Shown in pieces: positions 58,523 to 64,000 of a stretch of 64,000 nt of DNA. Numbering within the stretch: position 1 is the first letter of the stretch; every line of letters starts with the position of its first letter. Location: positions 1,046,888-1,110,887 of the forward strand of contig NW_003101675.1 in the NCBI RefSeq assembly GCF_000003855.2, written 5' to 3'. Both the position numbers and the translations under genes were made by a program. Under the pieces are notes generated by a model. That model was not told where the DNA came from. It saw nothing but the letters and a program-made list of their open reading frames with translations, and ran no database searches. Source of the DNA: Blastomyces gilchristii SLH14081. Its lineage: Eukaryota; Ascomycota; Eurotiomycetes; Onygenales; Ajellomycetaceae.

Positions 58523-61500
58523 TAGACTGACCGTGTGACCGTGTCTGAGACTAGAATCAAACTTTACAGTTATTACATTGTCTAAAAGTATTACTTCTGA
58601 TTATAATTTATATTCATTACATTGATTTCAAATCACATTATTTCAAATATTAAAGGTTTCAGATTCACTTTTCAAATAAAAATCTAGTCTCAGATAAAGA
58701 ATATGTTTGAATTCTTAGTTACATTTTCATTCTGATCTCATTATTGAGAATGGCATTAAATAAGATCATGAAATCATTTCTCACTTATATAATATTATAA
58801 TATAGTGCTCATTTGTTGAAAATTCAATAGAGAGTATTATCAAATATCATTACTTTTCTGAACACAGATCATAATTCATATAATTTTAATTATGAAAAAA
58901 ATATAAAATATAAAAAAAACAAAAAGAAAAAAATAAATAAAACAAGAAAAAATCACAATGAAAAAAAAAAGAAGAGAGAAAAAGAACAAAAAGAAAAGAA
59001 AAAGAAAAAAATAAAAAATAAAAATAAAAAAAATCAAGATTGCAGAGTCACAGTACTTTTAAAATACTCACTTCTCAGAGTCTTTACAATGTTCATTATC
59101 AACTGTGTATTTCTCATAGTGAGAGTAACACAGCTGTGATGAGTCATTGTTTTAACATCATCTAATAAATAATCAGTATATATCTGTATAAATGTGAATA
59201 ATTAGAAAACATACACTTAAAAAGTATGATCAGGATGAACTTTACTATCACTTGAATAATATCAAGAACAGAATACTGAAATCAATAATTCTTCTCATTG
59301 ATTTCACAGACAAGATATGTGAAGATGATCTTGAAAAATATAAGATCTTTCAACTTCTGATAAAAATGAATCTCATAGAGAGACTCTATTTTCATGATAT
59401 CAGAGACTGAGTATTATTAAAAAGTGTTACTTTCATGCAATGTATATGCACTTACTGCAGCAATTCATTCTCTGTATATATGACTGAGAGTTACAGCTTT
59501 CTCATGCTGTATAACTCTCTCTGAGATACTGCTGTCAGTTTGCAACTCATACAGTCTCTCAGTTCAGTATATACTGTGTGTATACAGCTCTGCATACTGA
59601 GGCCATGTTGATTATTATGGCCTGATATGATACTCACTTTTCACAGATCATGTTTTGTTTGAGAGAGAGAAGAAGAAGACATAACTATTGTTTTATTAAA
59701 GAAGAAATGAATAATTAGTATTATTAAATGTAATTTGATTCATCTGCATTTAAAATTTGATTAGTCTATACTCTTTAATTTAAGGGTTTCTAAGAGTGTT
59801 TTAATAGTTTTCATATCAGCTTGAACTTAGTGATGAGTTGAAGAAGAAGAGAAAAGAGAGAAGAAAGAAATGAGAACAACTTATCTTTATAATATGAAAA
59901 TAGAGAATCACTACAATTATTCTTTCTAATAATAAAGATCTGTTTTCTGCATGTATCTCTGATATAGATTATATAATAACTGTATACAAAGAATATCAAT
60001 AGTGCATGTATTAAATGAAGATAATGTTGCTATATAATACTGTAGCTGTTTCTGTACATCTCTGAAAGCTGTTAATAGTTTCTTTATCTCTTTATATTTG
60101 ATAAGTTAATAATATATTCTGATGCACTTTCTCTTTCATCATTATCATTATCATCATCATTATCATCATCATTATCATCATCATTATTATTATATCATTG
60201 CTAGCTACCTTCTCTGTCTTCACCTTCTCTTAATACTTATTAAAATCAATCATATTATTTCTCTTTAAATATTCTGCGGTTCTGTAAATCATCAAGACAC
60301 GTGAGCACTATTACAGATTGAAGAGAGAGAAGAAGAAGATGTTCAAGTATAGAGAGACAGATTATAAGATATATTATAATATCTTGAAAAGACTCTGTAA
60401 GAGAGTAGAATAATAACAATTTTAAGTAAGACTTCTGATAGATTTAGACTGAACTAAGTATAGAAATAATACAGATAACACTGTCTGTGAGAGATTGAAA
60501 AAGAAGACAGTGAAGAGTCTTATATAGTAGTAGTAAGATCAGAAGAAGTTCTGAGAATGATTTAAGATCAAGATAAAGAGAGAGAGAGAGAAGAAGAGTA
60601 TTACTGTAAATAAGCAGTGACAGAAGAAGATTGAGAAGGTATTGAAGTAAGAGATAAAGAAGTCAAAACTGATAAGTTTTTTATTAAAAGATAATAATTT
60701 TTGATAATACTTCTGTTCTCTAATTGATTAGTAGAAGCTAATAGAGAAGAAGAGAATTAAGACCTTGTTCAGATCTTGAATGCACTTCATAATTCTAAAT
60801 ATTAAGAAGACAGCTCTGCTCTCTGAGCATGTCAATCTGCTTACTACTGAGATGAAACCTGAGACAGCAGATCAGAAAATGCAGGATTTTAAGATACAGA
60901 TTGATCTGACTGAGAAAGAGCAGTAGAAACTCTTCTCTGAGAAGACAGCAGAGAGAGATTTTGAGATGATTATCATCTCAGATAAGAAGAAGAAGAAGAA
61001 GAATAAGAATAAGAAGTGAATTATAAAGAATAATAAGAAGAATGAGAAAGAGAAGAAAGATTATAAATAGAAAAAGTTTTTTTCTTTTTATATTAATTAG
61101 TTATAAGTTTGTAACTATTAGTTAATAATTGAAATTAATTTTAAGTTTTCAAAAATTATTGTACAAGTTGTAATCAATTATCAATGTCAGAAATAATATA
61201 TATATATATATTCAACTATTATATCACTATAATATATAAGTATCAACATTTTTTCAACATTGATATTCATAATATTAATATATTTTTAATAATATTATCT
61301 GATAATGTAATTTGATAACACTCTCTTTTATAATATTAATATATTTCAAGAAATATGACAGAGATTAATCAAGATTATTTATTTACTTTTATACATTGAT
61401 GATATTCAATCTGAGTTAGTACTAAAATTATAACTAAGCTAAGAAAGAAGACTATTTTCTCTTATATTAATTCTTCTTATACACATCAGTGATCAGTTAT

Positions 61501-61912
61501 TGAAAATAAATTGTTATTCTTAAATTATTATCATATCTTCTGAATTCACTTCTTTCACTTCTTTTACTTCTATTGAAGATTCATAAACTCTTTAAGAAAT
61601 CACTGTGAATTACAAAGTCTATATTGTTTATAATTCAACACAGAATACTCTCTTTCAATTATAGTAAATAATCACTTCATTCTTCACATCTGATTTCAGG
61701 TCATGAAATTTATGAAAAACTTAACACAAATACTGAGATGAACTATGAAATAATTATTAACAGATTGTATTGCAGATTACTGAAGAATCACTGCAACTTC
61801 ATTCAGAAACATTCATTATAAACTGATTATAACTCTGAAGAAATTTCCTGACATCTGAAGTTATCAGAATGCAGATAATAAAAGAAAAATAATCAGAAAA
61901 TTACTACTGAGT
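58523..61912 (+). mobile_element. Unclassified DNA-transposon-like element, copy 1 (3390-bp period)
   Basis: Starts TAGACTGACCGTGTGACCGT, the same end as the 506-bp MITEs in reverse orientation, and is repeated with the same internal order from 61913. Internal features are A-rich runs at 58903-59030, a minus-strand open stretch of 62 codons (59811-59999) conserved in copy 2 (63200-63385), an (ATC/ATT)n repeat, and a plus-strand Lys/Glu-rich degenerate coding stretch at about 60300-61075 with many stops. I could not identify a transposase and do not see the opposite terminal repeat, so the right end may be truncated or lie within 61,080-61,912. Confidence 0.6.
60136..60192 (+). repeat. (ATC/ATT)n microsatellite
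   Basis: Imperfect trinucleotide repeat inside the 3.4-kb element. The equivalent site in copy 2 (63523-63614) has a longer, rearranged version. Confidence 0.9.
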
Positions 61913-64000
61913 TAGATTGACCGTGTGACCGTGTCTGAGACCAGGATCAAACTTTACAGTTATCATGTTATCTAAAAGCATTACTTTTGATCATGATTTG
62001 TGTTCATCACATTAATCTCAAATCATGTTATTTCAAATATTAAAGATCTCAGATTCACTTTTCAATTAAAAATCTAGTCTCAGATAAAGAATATATTTGA
62101 ATTCTTAGTCATATTTTCATTCTGATCTCATTATTGAAAATGATATTAAATGAGATTATGAAATCATTTCTCACTTACATAATATCATAACATAGTACTC
62201 ATTTGTTGAAAATTCAATAGAGAGTGTTATTAAATATTATTACTTTTCTGAATACAGATCATAATTAATATCATTTTAATTAAAAAAAGATATAAAATAC
62301 AAAAAATAACAAAAAAACAAAAAATAAAATAATAAGAAAAAATCACAACAAAAAAAAAAAAAAAGAGAAAGAAAAAAAGAAAAGAAAAAGAAAAAAATAA
62401 AAAATAAAAATAAAAAGAAATTAAGGTCACAGAGCTGCAGCATTCAGTACTTTTAAAATACTCACTCTTCAGAGTCTTTACAATATTCATTATCAACTGT
62501 GTATTTCTCACAGTGAGAGTAACACAGCTATGATGAGTCATTGTCTTAATACTATCTAATAAATAATCAGTATATATCTATATAAATGTGAATAATTAGA
62601 AAATATATACTTAAAAAGTGTGATCAGAATGAACTCTGCTGTCACTTGAATAATATTAGAAACAGAATACTGAAATTGATGATTTCTCTCATTGATTTCA
62701 CAGATAAGATATATGAAGATAATCTTAAGAAATATAAGATTCTCTGACTTCTAGTAAAAATAGATCTCATGAAGAGACTCTATTTTCATCATATCAGAGA
62801 CTGAGTATTATCAAAAAGTATTACTTCAATGCATATACACTTACTACAGCAATTCATTCTCTGTATATATGACTGAGAGTTGCAGCTTTCTCACATCACA
62901 CAGCTCTCTCTGAGATGCTACTGCTGATTTAGAACTCATACAGTCTCTTAGTTTAGTATATGCTGTGTATATGCAGCTCTGCATGCTGAGACTGTGTTGA
63001 TATTATGACCTGATATGATACTTGCTTTTCACAGGTCATGTTTTGTTTGATTGAGAGAAGAGAGGGACATAACTGCTGTTTTATTTAAAGAGAAATGAGT
63101 AATTGAATCTGTAGAAGATAATTTGATTTCTTCTGCATTTGAAATTTGATTAGTCTATACTCTTCAATTTGAGAGTTTCTGAGAGTGTTTTAATAGTTTT
63201 CATACCAGCTTGAAATTAGTGATTGATTGAAGAAGAGAAAAGAGAGAAGAAAGAAATGAGAATAACTTATCTTTATAATATGAAAACAGAGAATTACTGC
63301 AATCATTTATTCTAGTAATAAAGATCTGTTTTCTGCATGTATCTCTGATACAGATTATATGATAACTGTATACAAAGAATATCAACAGTGCATGTATTGA
63401 ATAAAGATGATATTGCTATACAACACTGTAGCTGTTTCTGTATATTACTGAAAGCTGTTAATATTTTCTTTAAGTCTCTTTATATTTGATAAGTCAGTAA
63501 TATATTTCAATACATACTCTCTTTCATTATCATTATCATCATTATTATCATTATTATCATCACTATTATTATTATTATTATCATTATCATCATTATTATT
63601 ATCATTATCATTATATTATTTCTGACTGTCTCTTCTATCTTCATCTCTCTTCAATACTCACTGAAATTAATCATGTCATTTCTCTTCAAATATTCTGCAG
63701 TTCTGCAGATCATCAAGGCGCGTGAGCACTGTCACAGATTAAAAAGAGAGAAGAAGAAGATGTTTAAGTAAGAAGAGACAGATTATAAGACATGTTATAA
63801 TATCTTGAAGAGACTCTGTAAGAAAGTAGAATAATAACAATTTTAAGTAATACTTTTAATAGTTTAGACTGATCTACTAATACAAACAATCTTACTGATA
63901 CTGTAGGTGAGAGATTGAACATTGAGATAGAGTGGAGTCATATAGAGAAGTTGAATGAACTTAAGACGTTCTGCGAATGAGTTACGATTAAGATGATGAG
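61913..64000 (+). mobile_element. Unclassified DNA-transposon-like element, copy 2 (cut by window end)
   Basis: Begins TAGATTGACCGTGTGACCGT and follows copy 1 in the same orientation at an offset of 3390 bp. The two copies align over the whole visible 2.09 kb, including the A-rich runs, the conserved minus-strand 61-codon stretch (63200-63385) and the trinucleotide repeat. Differences are spread and largely transitions. It continues beyond the window. Confidence 0.65.
63523..63614 (+). repeat. (ATC/ATT)n microsatellite in copy 2
   Basis: Counterpart of 60136-60192, longer by about 35 bp. Confidence 0.9.

Overview
The window looks like nuclear DNA of a filamentous ascomycete, most likely an onygenalean of the Ajellomycetaceae type (Blastomyces/Emmonsia/Histoplasma-like). 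The reasons are short GT-AG introns (62-109 nt), the gene families present, and the alternation of an ordinary-GC gene island with AT-rich blocks made of mutated Ty3/gypsy and LINE retrotransposons. The genus is inferred from layout and was not proven by a search.

Layout. Positions 1-18,420 are an AT-rich block of nested, heavily C-to-T mutated transposons. It holds a 5'-truncated chromodomain-type gypsy element ending in an LTR at 4555-4811 and carrying a 1.29-kb direct duplication. It also holds a reversed LINE fragment with an RNase H domain and a reversed gypsy element. That reversed element is split by a complete gypsy insertion (7672-14947, 258-bp LTRs, 5-bp target duplication). Three copies of a 506-bp non-autonomous DNA transposon are present, two of them with 8-bp target duplications. 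A 943-bp inverted-repeat element (18424-19366) sits exactly at the border with the gene island.

The gene island (19.4-54.8 kb) has nine protein genes and one tRNA. In order they are: a conserved fungal single-pass membrane-type protein; a TRP/flavin-carrier (Flc) membrane protein; tRNA-Asp(GTC) with an intron; U1 snRNP protein C (minus); a DUF3602/Par32-like protein; dynactin Arp1 (minus); Alg13 (minus), divergent from mitochondrial ribosomal protein mS35; a CCCH zinc-finger protein (minus); and a Mit1-like PHD/chromo/SNF2 remodeller (minus), divergent from the mitochondrial rRNA 2'-O-methyltransferase Mrm1. For eight of them the exon model closes in frame from ATG to stop. The U1-C model is uncertain at both ends. 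The genes are housekeeping and do not form a cluster; two close divergent pairs probably share promoters.

From about 54.9 kb to the end is a second AT-rich block. It contains a LINE ORF1 with CCHC knuckles and the start of ORF2, then two consecutive same-orientation copies (period 3390 bp) of an unidentified transposon. The ends of those copies match the end of the 506-bp elements in the left block.

The most unusual general signal is the mutation spectrum of the AT-rich blocks. CC, GG and CG dinucleotides are almost gone while CA and TG stay abundant. This is not the classical CpA-directed RIP pattern.
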